Assembly: GCF_000002875.2 (NCBI RefSeq)
Contig: NC_009417.2
Coordinates: 1,097,929-1,161,928 of the forward strand
DNA from: Leishmania infantum JPCM5
Taxonomy: Eukaryota; Euglenozoa; Kinetoplastea; Trypanosomatida; Trypanosomatidae
Length of the DNA: 64,000 nucleotides
Direction of reading: 5' to 3'
The notes under the pieces: generated by a model
What the model saw: the letters and a program-made list of their open reading frames with translations, nothing else
Databases searched by the model: none
Told to the model about the DNA's origin: nothing
Shown: piece by piece, positions 22,484 through 33,700 of the stretch
Position numbering within the stretch: the first letter of the stretch is position 1
Layout: each line of letters opens with the position of its first letter
Made by a program: the position numbers and the translations under genes

Positions 22484-24091
22484 ATGCGGCGTGCGACTGC
22501 GTATCGCCAGATGCGGCAAGTGGCAGTGGTGCCAAGCACCACTGGCGCCTCTCCGGTCCTTAGCGCTGCTGTAGTCCGGTTGATGTCGGCCGCTGCCGGC
22601 ACCGCCATCCACCGACATACCGACCCACATCGCCGTGCCTCCAGCATGCGGCCTCATAGTCCCTCCTTGGCGAGTGGGACGGCGACGTTGGTGCACAGTT
22701 GCCGCTGGCAATCGTCGGCCACGCCACAGAAGGACTTCAGCCACATCACCCATGATCTCGTGTGGGGTCTGTGGAATGAGGGCAACCTCTTCTCTCTCTC
22801 CACGGCAGAGCTCACGTACTACTTGCAGCAACAGCAGCAGCGCGCTGGCGGCAGCAGCACGTTCGTGATCGACCCTCAGGCGAAGAAAAGCACTCTTGTG
22901 CGCCAAGTGGAGGAGGTACTGTCAGCGGAGCAGGCAAGCATCACGGTGCCGCAGGACGCTTGTGCGACAGTGACCATGACCGGCTCCGACCGTGTCGAGG
23001 AAACGCTCGACGAGGCGGACGAGTACGGTGACTGGGGGGCCGAGCCCGGCTTTGAGGAGCGGCGCCACATTGACTACATGGAGTTCAACCCGCTGCGCAT
23101 GGGCGAACGGTACGAGCCGCTTGTGCCGCGCGCCTACCAGCTACTTCACAGCGATCTCTCCGCCGATGTCGGTCTGACAGCGTTGGACCCGTCCAAGTTT
23201 CCTGGGCAAAGCAAGAACAAAATTGCCTACCTTGTCTCAAAAGTGAATGTGGACAAGGCGAACGAGCAGCACTTCCGTCGCGGCCTTGAGTGGTGCCTCG
23301 CCAACCTGTGGAACACCAACATGAACGGCGAGCTGAACATCGGTGCCGGCCGCGTCATTTTCTATCGCACCATTGCAAAACAGAACCGCAACACGCTCCC
23401 TCTGTGGACGCTGCAGCGGCACCTCTACGCCTACCACCCGTACGTGTGGTTCGCCATCGCCTCCGCCTCCAACGCGGAAGCGATGGAGGCGCTGGCGGAG
23501 CGACTTGGGATGAAGCTAGTGCAGGATGCGACGACAAGCTACAAGATCAGCATCCGTCGTTCTAGTGAGCTGCTCGATGGGGAGCTGAACGCGCAGCTGC
23601 AGTGCACAAAGATGAACCGGCCGTGGGACAGGTTTCTCGTCACGCACTACGTGCGCTCTCAAATGCCGGATCTGCGCTTTCTCGTGCGTGCGCGTCATCC
23701 GATCAAGAAGCGTATTGTGGACGCGTACCTTGAGACGGACATTCTTCGCAGCACTCGAGACTCGGTCCAGTCGGTGCTCTCGCCGGAGCTTGGCGAAGTC
23801 TGCTACTGCTGCGAGCGCGTTATCCGAAAGTGGGCGATGCGGACGCAGGCTGGCGTGACGCTGCAGCTCGTGGAGACACGACGTACTCCGCTTATCATCA
23901 CCAAGGCTGGCGACGAGGGTGAACGGCTCGAGTACGAGTGGATTGTGGTGCTCCCTCAGAAAGCGGAGCGTGTCGATGTCGCGGCCCTGTCGGCGGAGCT
24001 GTGGGACTACGGCAATCTGCTGGCAAGGGAGCTGGAGCCGGGCATGGAGGAGTTCCTGTCTCACACAATGACAGCCGCAGCCTCCTACTAA
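22484..24091 (+). CDS. Mitochondrial RNA-editing-associated protein, probable guide-RNA-associated protein 1 (GAP1/GRBC2-like)
   Basis: The 535-residue protein begins with about 75 residues that are rich in Arg, Ser, Ala and Thr and almost free of acidic residues, a strong mitochondrial presequence. Residues about 85-155 form a helical, SAP-like segment interrupted by poly-Gln. An acidic linker with repeated Glu/Asp follows (around 165-190), then a well-folded alpha/beta region to the C-terminus, with blocks such as NPLRMGERYEPLVPRAYQLL and YHPYVWFAIASASN. I recognise no enzyme motif. The overall look, and the neighbouring eIF5B and hnRNP F/H-like genes, recall the T. brucei chromosome 2 region that carries GAP1, a subunit of the gRNA-binding core of the mitochondrial editing apparatus required for gRNA stability. 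That assignment rests on remembered synteny and size more than on a sequence signature. The mitochondrial location is better supported than the exact identity. Confidence 0.6.
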   Translation: MRRATAYRQMRQVAVVPSTTGASPVLSAAVVRLMSAAAGTAIHRHTDPHRRASSMRPHSPSLASGTATLVHSCRWQSSATPQKDFSHITHDLVWGLWNEGNLFSLSTAELTYYLQQQQQRAGGSSTFVIDPQAKKSTLVRQVEEVLSAEQASITVPQDACATVTMTGSDRVEETLDEADEYGDWGAEPGFEERRHIDYMEFNPLRMGERYEPLVPRAYQLLHSDLSADVGLTALDPSKFPGQSKNKIAYLVSKVNVDKANEQHFRRGLEWCLANLWNTNMNGELNIGAGRVIFYRTIAKQNRNTLPLWTLQRHLYAYHPYVWFAIASASNAEAMEALAERLGMKLVQDATTSYKISIRRSSELLDGELNAQLQCTKMNRPWDRFLVTHYVRSQMPDLRFLVRARHPIKKRIVDAYLETDILRSTRDSVQSVLSPELGEVCYCCERVIRKWAMRTQAGVTLQLVETRRTPLIITKAGDEGERLEYEWIVVLPQKAERVDVAALSAELWDYGNLLARELEPGMEEFLSHTMTAAASY

Positions 24092-26077
24092 GGTGACCGT
24101 GGCTTTCCGTTGCTCTTTGCTTCTATAGCTGGATAGAGGGGACAGCGAGACATGCAGCGGGAGGACGTGAGAGGCTTCGCTGAGGGGGGGGGTGAGGACA
24201 GGCGGGTTTCCATTCCTCACCTTTCCATGGCCTTGTTCTTGCAGTCCTAGGAAGAGACGACGATGTGCTGCAGCTACCCCTCGTCACAGGTGTTCCTTTA
24301 TTTCTCTCCCTCTCTCGTTAGAGCCGTCACAGAATGTAGTTTGCTCTTTCTCTTTTTTTCTTTGTTAGCTTGCCTACTGTTGTGCATGCGGTTGTCCTCT
24401 TGCCTTGTGATTGCACCTCCCCCTTCCGCTGCATTGCCTTCCCACCTCATTCTCTTCCTTCGTGATACCGCGACACCTTCTCCTCGTGCGTTTGCAGTGG
24501 TTTTCTTTCTAAGCTCTTATCGCTTCTCTGCTGACGTTGTTGTTGTTGCTAGGGGGAGGGGGCGCATAGCGATGCACGTGTCTGCCTAGGCGCGAGTCAG
24601 GGAGTGCGTCTGTCCGGCATTGGGTAGCATAGGGGAAGAGGAGAAACGGGGAAGAAAGCGGATGCCTCTAAGCTGAGACTCGGCCCATGGAAGAGCAGCC
24701 AAAGAGGGCCGCCGCTGCTCACCCTCCGCCTCAGCGATCACGCACACACGCACGCACAAACCTGAAGGGTCACTTGCTGCGTGTGCGGCTCACGTACAGA
24801 TACTCGCCGTATTTTTATCGGGCTAGCATGTGTGTGTGTGTGTGTGTGGTTGAAGGTCATTTTTCTTTCCGTGGCTAGAGGGAAAGAGAGAGCAAGGCGT
24901 GTGTGTTGATGTGTTTGTACTTTGTGTGCGCTTTTTGTTCTGTGGTTTGTTCGTTTTCTGTTAAGCCACCAGTGGCACTCTTGTCTGTAGGGGAGGGGGC
25001 TTAGTGTGTGTCTGTGTGTGTGCGTGGGTCAATCTCTTGGCGCAAGGTGTAAGTTCATGTTCTTTCATGGATCGCCCGATGTTGAGAAGCTGATTGAGAA
25101 GCACTAAACATGCCGGGGCGCGTCTCTCTGTGTGCGGGACGGCGGGGACAGGTCTCCATCTTGAAACTCCTCCTTATCCGTGCATGCACGCTCGCACACG
25201 TAGAAGCTTCTGTACAGTAATCGACTTAGACGCATACCCGCCAGCATGAACCGATGGGAGAGATCCTTCATGTCGTGCATGCCCTCTATGTCGCAAAGCC
25301 AAACTGCACTAAAATGCCTCGCACTCCATCCCCTCCTCTCTTCCCCTTTTTTCTCTCCCCTTTTCTTCTGCGCATCCGTGCCACATCACAAAACCACCTA
25401 CACAAACAAATCTATCGCCGGCTATAACTACCAACCCTACAACCACCACGGCAACACTCGCCCGCTCCCCACCCCCACTCGCAGCAGCAGTAGCAGCATC
25501 CTCGACAAAAAAAAAGGCTGAGCCGCCTACTCTCAACCCAAGCTTTCATCAGTTTTGTTTACCCTTATCTCTCTCTCTCGGAGTGTTCCCTTTTCTTTCC
25601 CCCTTTTTTGTTTTTGTTTTGAGCTCTTGTGCTTCACGCATCTTGCTAACATGGTGCTCACCTCCCGATTGTCGCCTTGAACGCATAGAACTCCGCACCA
25701 CCGCTCTCTCTCTCTCTCCGTTCCTTCCGTCCTCTGCTTCGCTTGTTCGCAGTCGCAGACACACAGAACAACGACAACAACGACCAACAAACAATCATTA
25801 AGACCCGACACACCACAACGACGTCTGCATGTACATCCGTCCAGATAGCGAGAGAAGCCGCCGTCCCCTTCTGACGAAGCGCCACTCGTAGACGCGCATC
25901 CACACACGCCAGCGATCAACAAGAAGCAAAAGCGCAAGAGAGCAGCAAGACAGGAAATCACACCACAGCTGAAAGCCCCGTCTTAGTGTTTCTCTCACTC
26001 TCGCTGGTTGTGTGTGAGCCCTACTGCGTTCCCGCCCTCAAACACTCACATCCGACCACACACCCGCCGCAGGAGCC
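24092..26077 (+). other. Intergenic/UTR region before eIF5B
   Basis: No gene is supported. It contains poly-T and GT tracts (24829-24848 and about 25005-25025). A pyrimidine-rich zone at about 25310-25380 precedes the main tract at 25550-25750. Confidence 0.65.
25690..25752 (+). promoter_or_regulatory. Candidate polypyrimidine tract and trans-splice acceptor (eIF5B)
   Basis: A CT-repeat-rich tract is followed by TTGTTCGCAG with AG at 25751-25752, giving a 5' UTR of about 325 nt before the ATG at 26078. Confidence 0.5.
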
Positions 26078-28531
26078 ATGCCACCAAAGGCACCCAAGGG
26101 AGCCCCCAAGGCGGCGGCCAAGAAGGGGCCGCCGAACGCCATGCTGGCGAAGCTCAAGATGAAGATGGAGCTTCAGAAGGCGGAAGAGGAGCGTCTGCGC
26201 CTCGAGGCCGAAGAGGAGGAGCGCCGTATCCGTGAGGAGGAGAGGCTCGCTGAGGAGCAGCGCAAGTTCGAGGAGGCGGAGCGCCAGAAGGAGCGCGAGC
26301 GTCAGAAGGAGGAGGAGCGCCTGGCCCGCAAGGAGCGCAAGGCGGCTGGGAAGAACGACGCCCTCGACCGCATGCGCGCGGCTGGCATGATATTGCCCGA
26401 TGTAGATCGCATTCGCCATGATGAGGAGGTGCGCAAGGTGGAGGAGAACGCTGCGCCAAAGCCGAAGCCGAAGCCGAAGCCGAAGCCGGTCGTTGCCGCG
26501 GCGCCGCCTCCCGAAGAAGAGGAGGAGGAAGAGGGGGAGCCGACCGAGCTGACAGAGTCGGAAGAGGAGATCGACGAGGACGACTGGGAAGCCGTCATGG
26601 AGCGCGATGAGCGCCGCGCCACCCGGCACACGAACAACGAGCGCATCCGTGCCGAGCGTGCTGAGCGCAAGGAGACGCGCGAGGCGGAGAAGCGGAGGAT
26701 GGAAGAAGAGATTCGGTCCAAAAACCACGTTTTGGAGAAGGTGAGCAACCTGCGCTCCCCGATTTGCTGTGTGCTCGGCCACGTCGATACGGGTAAGACC
26801 AGCCTGCTGGATCGCATTCGCTCTACCAACGTACAGGGAGGCGAGGCCGGTGGTATTACGCAGCAGATTGGCGCCACGTTCTTCCCTCGCGAGTCCCTCG
26901 TGTCTGCCACGGCGGAGCTGATCAAGAAGCACAAGTGCAACCTTAACGTGCCGGGTCTGCTGGTGATCGACACTCCCGGTCACGAGTCCTTTACAAACTT
27001 GCGCAGCCGCGGCAGCAGCCTGTGCGACATTGCGATTCTGGTGGTGGATATCATGCATGGTCTGGAGCAGCAGACGCGCGAGTCCATCCGCCTACTGCGC
27101 GAAAAACGGTGTCCATTCATTGTGGCACTGAACAAGGTGGATCGCCTGTTCGACTGGCAGCCGCACGAGAACATGGACATACAGCAGTCACTGGAACTAC
27201 AGAAGGCGCACGTCCGCAGCGAGTTCCACACGCGCTGGTGCCAGGTGAAGAACGAGCTCTCCGCTGAGGGGCTCAACTCGGAGCTGTACTACAACAACAA
27301 AGAGGTGCGCAACGTTGTGTCGGTCGTACCGACGTCGGCCCGCACCGGCGAGGGTGTGTGCGACCTGCTCTTGCTGGAGATTCAGCTCGTGCAGCAGTTC
27401 ATGGAGGGCAAGGTGACCTACAAGGACGATTTGCAGTGTACAGTGCTGGAGGTGAAGCCGATCACGGGGTACGGCTTCACGATCGACGTCATCCTCATCA
27501 ACGGCGAGCTGCACGAAGGAGACGAGATATGTCTGTGTGGTCAGAACGGCCCCATCTTCACGCAAATCCGGTCGTTGCTGACACCGCAGCCCCTGCGCGA
27601 GATGCGTGTGCGCGGCGAGTACATTCACCACAAGTCGATCAAGGCTGCAATGGGAGTGAAGATCTCCGGAAATGACTTCGAGTACGTCATCCCCGGTACC
27701 CAGCTCCTCGTGGTGCACGCAAACGACAACAAGGAGAAGATCGCCGAGCTGGTCATGAAGGATGCAACCAATATCAACGAGTTCCTGGACCCCGACGGTC
27801 TCGGCGTGAGTGTGCAGAGCAGCACCCTCGGCGCCCTCGAAGCCCTTCTGTCGTTCCTGAAAGGCATGAAAATCCCTGTGGCGAGCATTGCCATTGGACC
27901 AATCTACAAGCGTCACATGCACCAGGTGCTATCAATGAAGCGGCGCGAGCCGCGCTACGCTGTAATTCTTGCATTCGACGTGCCGGTTTCCGAGGAGGCG
28001 CGCGAGATCGCGAAAAAGAACGACATCGACATCTTCGAAGCGAACATCATCTACCACCTCTTTGACAAGTTCACTCGCTACATGAACGAGTATGAGCAGC
28101 GCGAAAAGGACCGCCTGCGCTCTGTCGCGGTCTTTCCGGTGCAGTTGAAGATGATTGCCGAGTCGATCCACTCGACCGACCCCATCATCATCCCAGTCAC
28201 GGTGGAGCGTGGTCAGCTGCGCCCTGGAACGCCACTGAGCGCGATTCGCAAGAAGGACGACAGCGTCGTCGTTATTGGCCGCGTGATGTCGATGGAGCGC
28301 GACAACCGGTCAGTGGAGATCGGCACCCCTGGCATGGACCTGGCTGTGAAGATAAACTCCGGTGAGTCGGGTGTCACCGTCGGCCGGCAGTTCGACAACA
28401 GTGACATCATTGTGTCGCATATCACTCGCCAGTCCGTGGATGCCGTGAAGAAGTTCAAAGACGAGCTGAAGCCGGATGATGTGTTGCTGCTGGCCTCGCT
28501 CATCAAGGTGCTGAAGGTGCCCAACAAGTAA
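26078..28531 (+). CDS. eIF5B: Translation initiation factor eIF5B (IF-2 family GTPase)
   Basis: This 817-residue protein is the GTPase that joins ribosomal subunits and positions initiator tRNA at the last step of initiation. The first 225 residues are highly charged Lys/Glu/Arg/Ala coiled-coil sequence with a Lys-Pro repeat (about residues 127-138) and an acidic block. The G domain follows: G1 GHVDTGKT at 234-241, switch I with GGITQQIGATFFP, G3 DTPGH at 298-302, and G4 NKVD at 352-355. Domain II, the Rossmann-like domain III and the C-terminal beta-barrel follow, with an intact C-terminal lysine-rich helix ending in Pro-Asn-Lys. The N-terminal extension is shorter than in yeast or human eIF5B, which exceed 1000 residues, but the catalytic core is complete. 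The conserved GGITQQIG switch and the eukaryote-type domain III separate it from mitochondrial IF-2. The ATG at 26078 opens a strongly coding, GC3-rich frame. Confidence 0.96.
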   Translation: MPPKAPKGAPKAAAKKGPPNAMLAKLKMKMELQKAEEERLRLEAEEEERRIREEERLAEEQRKFEEAERQKERERQKEEERLARKERKAAGKNDALDRMRAAGMILPDVDRIRHDEEVRKVEENAAPKPKPKPKPKPVVAAAPPPEEEEEEEGEPTELTESEEEIDEDDWEAVMERDERRATRHTNNERIRAERAERKETREAEKRRMEEEIRSKNHVLEKVSNLRSPICCVLGHVDTGKTSLLDRIRSTNVQGGEAGGITQQIGATFFPRESLVSATAELIKKHKCNLNVPGLLVIDTPGHESFTNLRSRGSSLCDIAILVVDIMHGLEQQTRESIRLLREKRCPFIVALNKVDRLFDWQPHENMDIQQSLELQKAHVRSEFHTRWCQVKNELSAEGLNSELYYNNKEVRNVVSVVPTSARTGEGVCDLLLLEIQLVQQFMEGKVTYKDDLQCTVLEVKPITGYGFTIDVILINGELHEGDEICLCGQNGPIFTQIRSLLTPQPLREMRVRGEYIHHKSIKAAMGVKISGNDFEYVIPGTQLLVVHANDNKEKIAELVMKDATNINEFLDPDGLGVSVQSSTLGALEALLSFLKGMKIPVASIAIGPIYKRHMHQVLSMKRREPRYAVILAFDVPVSEEAREIAKKNDIDIFEANIIYHLFDKFTRYMNEYEQREKDRLRSVAVFPVQLKMIAESIHSTDPIIIPVTVERGQLRPGTPLSAIRKKDDSVVVIGRVMSMERDNRSVEIGTPGMDLAVKINSGESGVTVGRQFDNSDIIVSHITRQSVDAVKKFKDELKPDDVLLLASLIKVLKVPNK

Positions 28532-30798
28532 GCACACAAGGCGAGGAGCAGCGCAGAAAGAACAACAAAACAAACCAAACGAAAAAAAAAAGGTGGCGGT
28601 AGACTGAGAAGGAAGGTGAGAGGGATGGAAAGGGTAGAAGGGGTCTGCACAGGCACACAGGCAGAGCTAGGACCACGGGCGGAGATAAAAAGAAAAGCAT
28701 GCGTAAGAGGAGGAGAGTGTGTATATGTGTATTGCTAGCTATATGGACCCGCACATATGCGTGTAATGGTGTCGCTCCACACGCCTTCTCGTATGTACTG
28801 GTGTGTGCGTGCGTGTGCGTGTTTTCGACTATTGCTGTCGAGTCTCTTGTGGCGTGCAATCACGCGCAAATACGGCTGTAGCAGCTCGCCGCCGCCGTCG
28901 CCTCCTACGCCTTACGCTGTCCCTTTCCCACTCCACAGATCCATCAATGAAGGCAACGTTTTGGCGCGCAGCAGTCTGCGCCATCATCCTGCCTATCCTT
29001 TCCTCTGTCCCGGTCTCTTTATGTTTCTCCTCATCTCCCTGCGTACGCGATGGCACCGGTGCACTGCCCTTTTCATCCTGCATTGCTTTTTTTTTGCCTT
29101 TTCTGACGTTTTGTTCCGCCTGCTCACACGTTCGCACCGTTCGCTATCCTTTTTACTGTTTTTTTTTCTTTCGGTTTTGCTTTTTTGTTGTTGTTGTCGG
29201 CGATCCCCCCTACACACACAGAGAGCCACTGTCATTACCCTTTCTTTTTGTCCCTGTATTCGCACACTCGACGTGTGCCGCGGTTGATGACGGTGGTGGC
29301 CGTCCTTGGAGAAGCGCCTGTGCTTGGTTCCTTTCCTTGCTTTGTATGTGATTAACATGACTCGTAACTAACGCCTCTCCTCCTTCTCTTCCTCCTCGGT
29401 GCCTCGCTTTCGTTTTGTTTTTACCTCTTGTGCGTGAGTGTGCCGACTTTTTCGCTAGACAGCACTCTTGTTGGTGCCGGTGCGTTCATGTCAACGTCTT
29501 TCGATCGCGGCGTTGGTGCGGGTGTGCGCGCAGAGAGAGTGGCGCGCGTGTGTTAATTGCGTCACACAAGTGCCTCGCTCTTTCTCTCCCCCAAGTAACT
29601 TTTTTATTTTTCATGGTTGTTGGTGTTCTGTCGTTTGCCTTTCTTTTTCTCTTTCTGATATTGATGAGACGCAGATGCTCCTTTCCCTCCTCCTCGTTTC
29701 TCGTGCACGCACGTGAGCTAACGGAACACGGCCACTAGACAAGGCAAGCAACCAAGAAAAAACATGCCTCTTGAACGTGAGGATGTGAACTCAATGGCAC
29801 CATCATGTTTGAGCAGCGTGTGCGTATGCGTGTAGGTGGTACTGCTGAACCCTCCCCAATTCTTCCCTCATGAGTCAAACTGAGCAGACAAGCATCCCCC
29901 CTTGAAAAAAAAAAGAAGCTATCAAGAAATAAGCTGCACGAGGTGAAGGGTAAAGGTCATTGGTCTCATCGGCAGTAATGAGGCGAAAAGCAAAAAAAAA
30001 AAGATATACAGCAGTAGCGGCGGCATGTGCAGCGGCTACTGCACATGATAACGTGAGTCTTTCTACACACAACAAAAACGAAGCAGAAACAGACGACTGC
30101 GCAGAGTTGTCGCGGCGGAGAGACCGGTCTCTGTGGTGTTGCTGCGCCGGGCCTGTGCTGCTCGTGGTAAGGTTGCGAGTGGCAGCCAGAAGGGAAGAGG
30201 GGCGAAATGCTGAATGGCAGCACGCAGTGTGCATGTCTTGTGCCACCCCTTCCCTTTTCGCTAGCGCACGCCTCGCAACCTCCACTGATGCCCCGTGTCG
30301 TATGCAGGTAGGAGTGCGCACTATATCCATAGCGAAGTAGCAGCCATCACCAAGGCGGGCAATTTGAGATGTTGGGTAGTAGTGTCGGTGCGGCGATCCG
30401 AGTCGATATCGCGAGTTCTGCGCACACCCGCATGCAGGGACGCACAGCTTTCCATCTATACCAGCATCATCGTGATCAATCAAACGTAGGCTTTGTATGT
30501 ATCGGTCATCGCTCTCACGTCGTCATTTGCTCATGCGTCCTTCTCTTTTCTCTCGTTACGCGGCTGCGCTGTCCCTCGCACTCTGGCTACGGTTCTCTTC
30601 ATCGTATTTGGCCCGCCCCGCTCCGCGAGAGAGACGCACTCGTGTTACTCCGCTGAGAAGTGAGGGACGGGCTACGGTTGTAGTGGCCACTAAAACGCTA
30701 AGGGATCGCTGCGCGTGTGGTGCACGGAGCCACACAAAGACCAGGCCTCGCGCACCTCATCTTCTTTACCGTTCATTGGTGTTTTTTTTTGGTCATCC
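28532..30798 (+). other. Intergenic/UTR region downstream of eIF5B
   Basis: No gene is supported. There is a T-rich zone at about 29080-29190. A C/T-rich zone at about 30500-30625 ends at AG 30628-30629, a possible acceptor for the following gene, though a poly-T run at 30783-30790 lies just before the ATG. Confidence 0.6.
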
Positions 30799-33700
30799 AT
30801 GCTGAGGCCGTCGCCCCTGGCGGACTCTGTTGTCCGCGCTTCCGCGTGGGATGACGGCGGGGCGGAGTTCATCTTTGCCGACGGCACCATTATGTCTTTT
30901 GTGGACAATATGAACACGTTCGTAGCGGTGCGCAGCAACCCTAGTCCTCGCGACACGCAGCGGGCAGTGAGTCACGCGGCCCGCCGGCGACAGCAGGAGG
31001 AGAGGCGGCAGCGGCTGTCGCCGACAACCGCTGCCGCAGAAGTTGAATATGTCGACTCGATCGACGACCCCGACGACGATGATGACGATAACCGCGAACT
31101 GTGCTTTACAGCCTGGACGCTCAGCAGGGACGTGGGTAAGGTGCGGGCGGCTCTCCAAATCTTCAACAGCCTCAGCGAACAGCCGCGGCTGCTGGCGTCG
31201 CTGCTGCCTTCAGAAATCCCTGCACCTCTTCTCTCGCCTTCCTTGTTGCCAGCTAGCGCTTCTTCGGTGACACCGGCGTATTCGATGGTGGGATCTTGTG
31301 GCGTGTGGCAAGAGTCGGGGCCTCCGATCGACACCCTGTTGCTGGAGCGGCGCGCTGACCTGTTCCGGCGACACGTCGTGTTTGGCACCGTTCGCGAGTG
31401 GATGCCCGTTTCTTCAGCCGCTACGCAGCGGCAGCCAGTGGTTCCAAGCGCGGCGCGGAACTCTCTACCGGGGCCAGAGTCATGTCTCATAGATGCCACG
31501 GCCGCGGCTCCGACTACTCTGGAGCGTGCGGCAGAGTTGAGAGTGGCAGAGAGCCCACCTGCGCACACAGGGTATGGCGATGATTCGAGTGTCGCGCTCC
31601 CCAAGGAAGTGCCCGTTGGCACGGTACTCGAGCTATGGTGTGCTCTGCGCCGTGTTTGTATGACGGTTGCGGTGCACCGCGAAACCTTCACAGTGCGGTG
31701 GCCAGCTCCGGTGACTCGCAGCGATGGATCGCGACTACCGCAGTCGTTTCACGCGCGAGACACTGCGGCATTGCATCTGTCACCAGTTTCGCCCAGCTGG
31801 TCCTCCTCCGTCTCTCCCCCGGGCTCTGCATCGGCGCCACTGCTGTTCACATGCATAGAGCAGACGTTCCCAGTGCGTGATCCACCAGACGCGTGGCGGA
31901 CGATGCTGCTGCTGGCGCTAGAGCTGGACGCAGAGCTTCCTGGAGCGGAGAGGGAAAGCAGCGCCCCCAGTGCGGCGCCAGCGTCACCGTCTCACACCAG
32001 CGTCGGCGCACTAGGCACAGAGCCCGGCGACAATGTCAGCCGTTCTGCTTCCTGGCATGGCTGCTTGCCTGAACCGCACCGCTGGAGTGGTGCGCTGAAC
32101 CAGCACCGTAACACCAACCCGTGTCGTTTCTCTCGACTGACTGCATTGCAGGCGGCGCACCTCGCTGCACCGCGGACGGCACGCGCCGTGGACGCGATGC
32201 GTGCGCTTCACCCACGTGGAACGCGACTTTGTTGGATGTACGAGGCGAACCACTGCGGCGCGAGTCGGGGGAGCCCGTCTGCCGTGTACTGGTGTCTGCG
32301 GGAGTCCGCTGAAGCGACACCCATCAAGGGAAACCTCGGCGGCACCTCGGCGGCGGCGCCGCTTCGGGCTACCGAAGTTGTGGTGTGGGTGGCCGAAGAT
32401 GGCAGTGTTGTGCGAACCACGCTCGAGGGACAGGGCTACACCGTTAGACATCATCGTCTTCACTTGTCATCGTCTGGTGCGATGGCACCAGCGCCGGCTG
32501 TTTACCGACTTCAGGCGCACGACATTGCGGCAGCGATGGCGCCAGTAGACAAGCGCCTGCCATCGACTATCACGCCACTGCGCTGCCACGTTCCCGTGCT
32601 GCCCCAGTCAGCGTCAGCAGCCGCAGCAGCCTCTCCGGAGGTGCTTGCAGTCGCCATCATTGACCCTCAAAGCCTCTACTGCTTGCCAGCGTCCTTGACG
32701 GACGGCCTACAACGAGGCTGCACCGCGGCCACCGTCACTCCTGCGTGTGCGTGCTCTGCCTTGGCGGCGCTCACCGCGATGTTGGTGTCAAGCGAGCAGC
32801 GTTTCCCTGGATACATGGACTCGCACTGCAGCGCAGCAGCAGGAGCGCTGTCGCTTGCGTCGCTGGGCAGGGGTGTCACGTGTAAGAGAGTAGCGCCTTT
32901 GGAAGCCAACGACGCGGTGCGCCGCCTGCGCTTCGGCCGCTACATCGCCTCTGTGGTGGACGTCGCCATTCAATTGTCCCAGGTGAACTGCTCCGCCCAG
33001 CGTGCGGCTGACGCCGCCAGGCCATCGACAGGCCAGCCACGACTCGCTGCGTACTGTTGCGCCAGACCGGCAGCGACTTCGCCGTCGTGCTGGTCGCTTA
33101 GTGCGCACGGCTTGTCATGCCGCAAGGGAGCCCACTCAGCCGCGGCGACGACCACCTCCCGTAGCGCTTCCGCTGCCTCTGTTGTCTACTTGACAAGTCG
33201 GCTGGACGGCATCGGCACCTTCACAGCACTCACCAACGGCACCATTCGGGCCCACTTTGACGATCGCACCCTCCTTACACTCGTCCCCGGCGTGAACGAG
33301 ATGGACGAAGAGGAGCTGCTGGCGACGTGTGTACTGCGCAACGCCACACGGTGTACAATGCGCGCGGCGCAGTGCCACCCTGGGCACGCGATGCACCGCT
33401 ACTTGGCCTACGCGCTCCCGTTTCGTCGATATGTGTACTGGCGGGCTTTAAACCCGCGTGAACCGGCTGTCATGGACGGTGGATGTGCTGGGGTCTCGGC
33501 CAGCGAAAGACATGCGACAGCGCTGCAGGAGCAACCGCAGCAGCATCAGAGGCAAAGCCCCAGCGCAGCGGAGGTGGATAGACTCGAACACACCACAGCC
33601 CGCGACGACGCTTCTGCGTCACTGGCTGGCATCTCCGCAATGGAGGCAGGTGTGTCTCTGATGGAACCCCCGCTTGCGGATGAGTCTGCATGTCTTCTGC

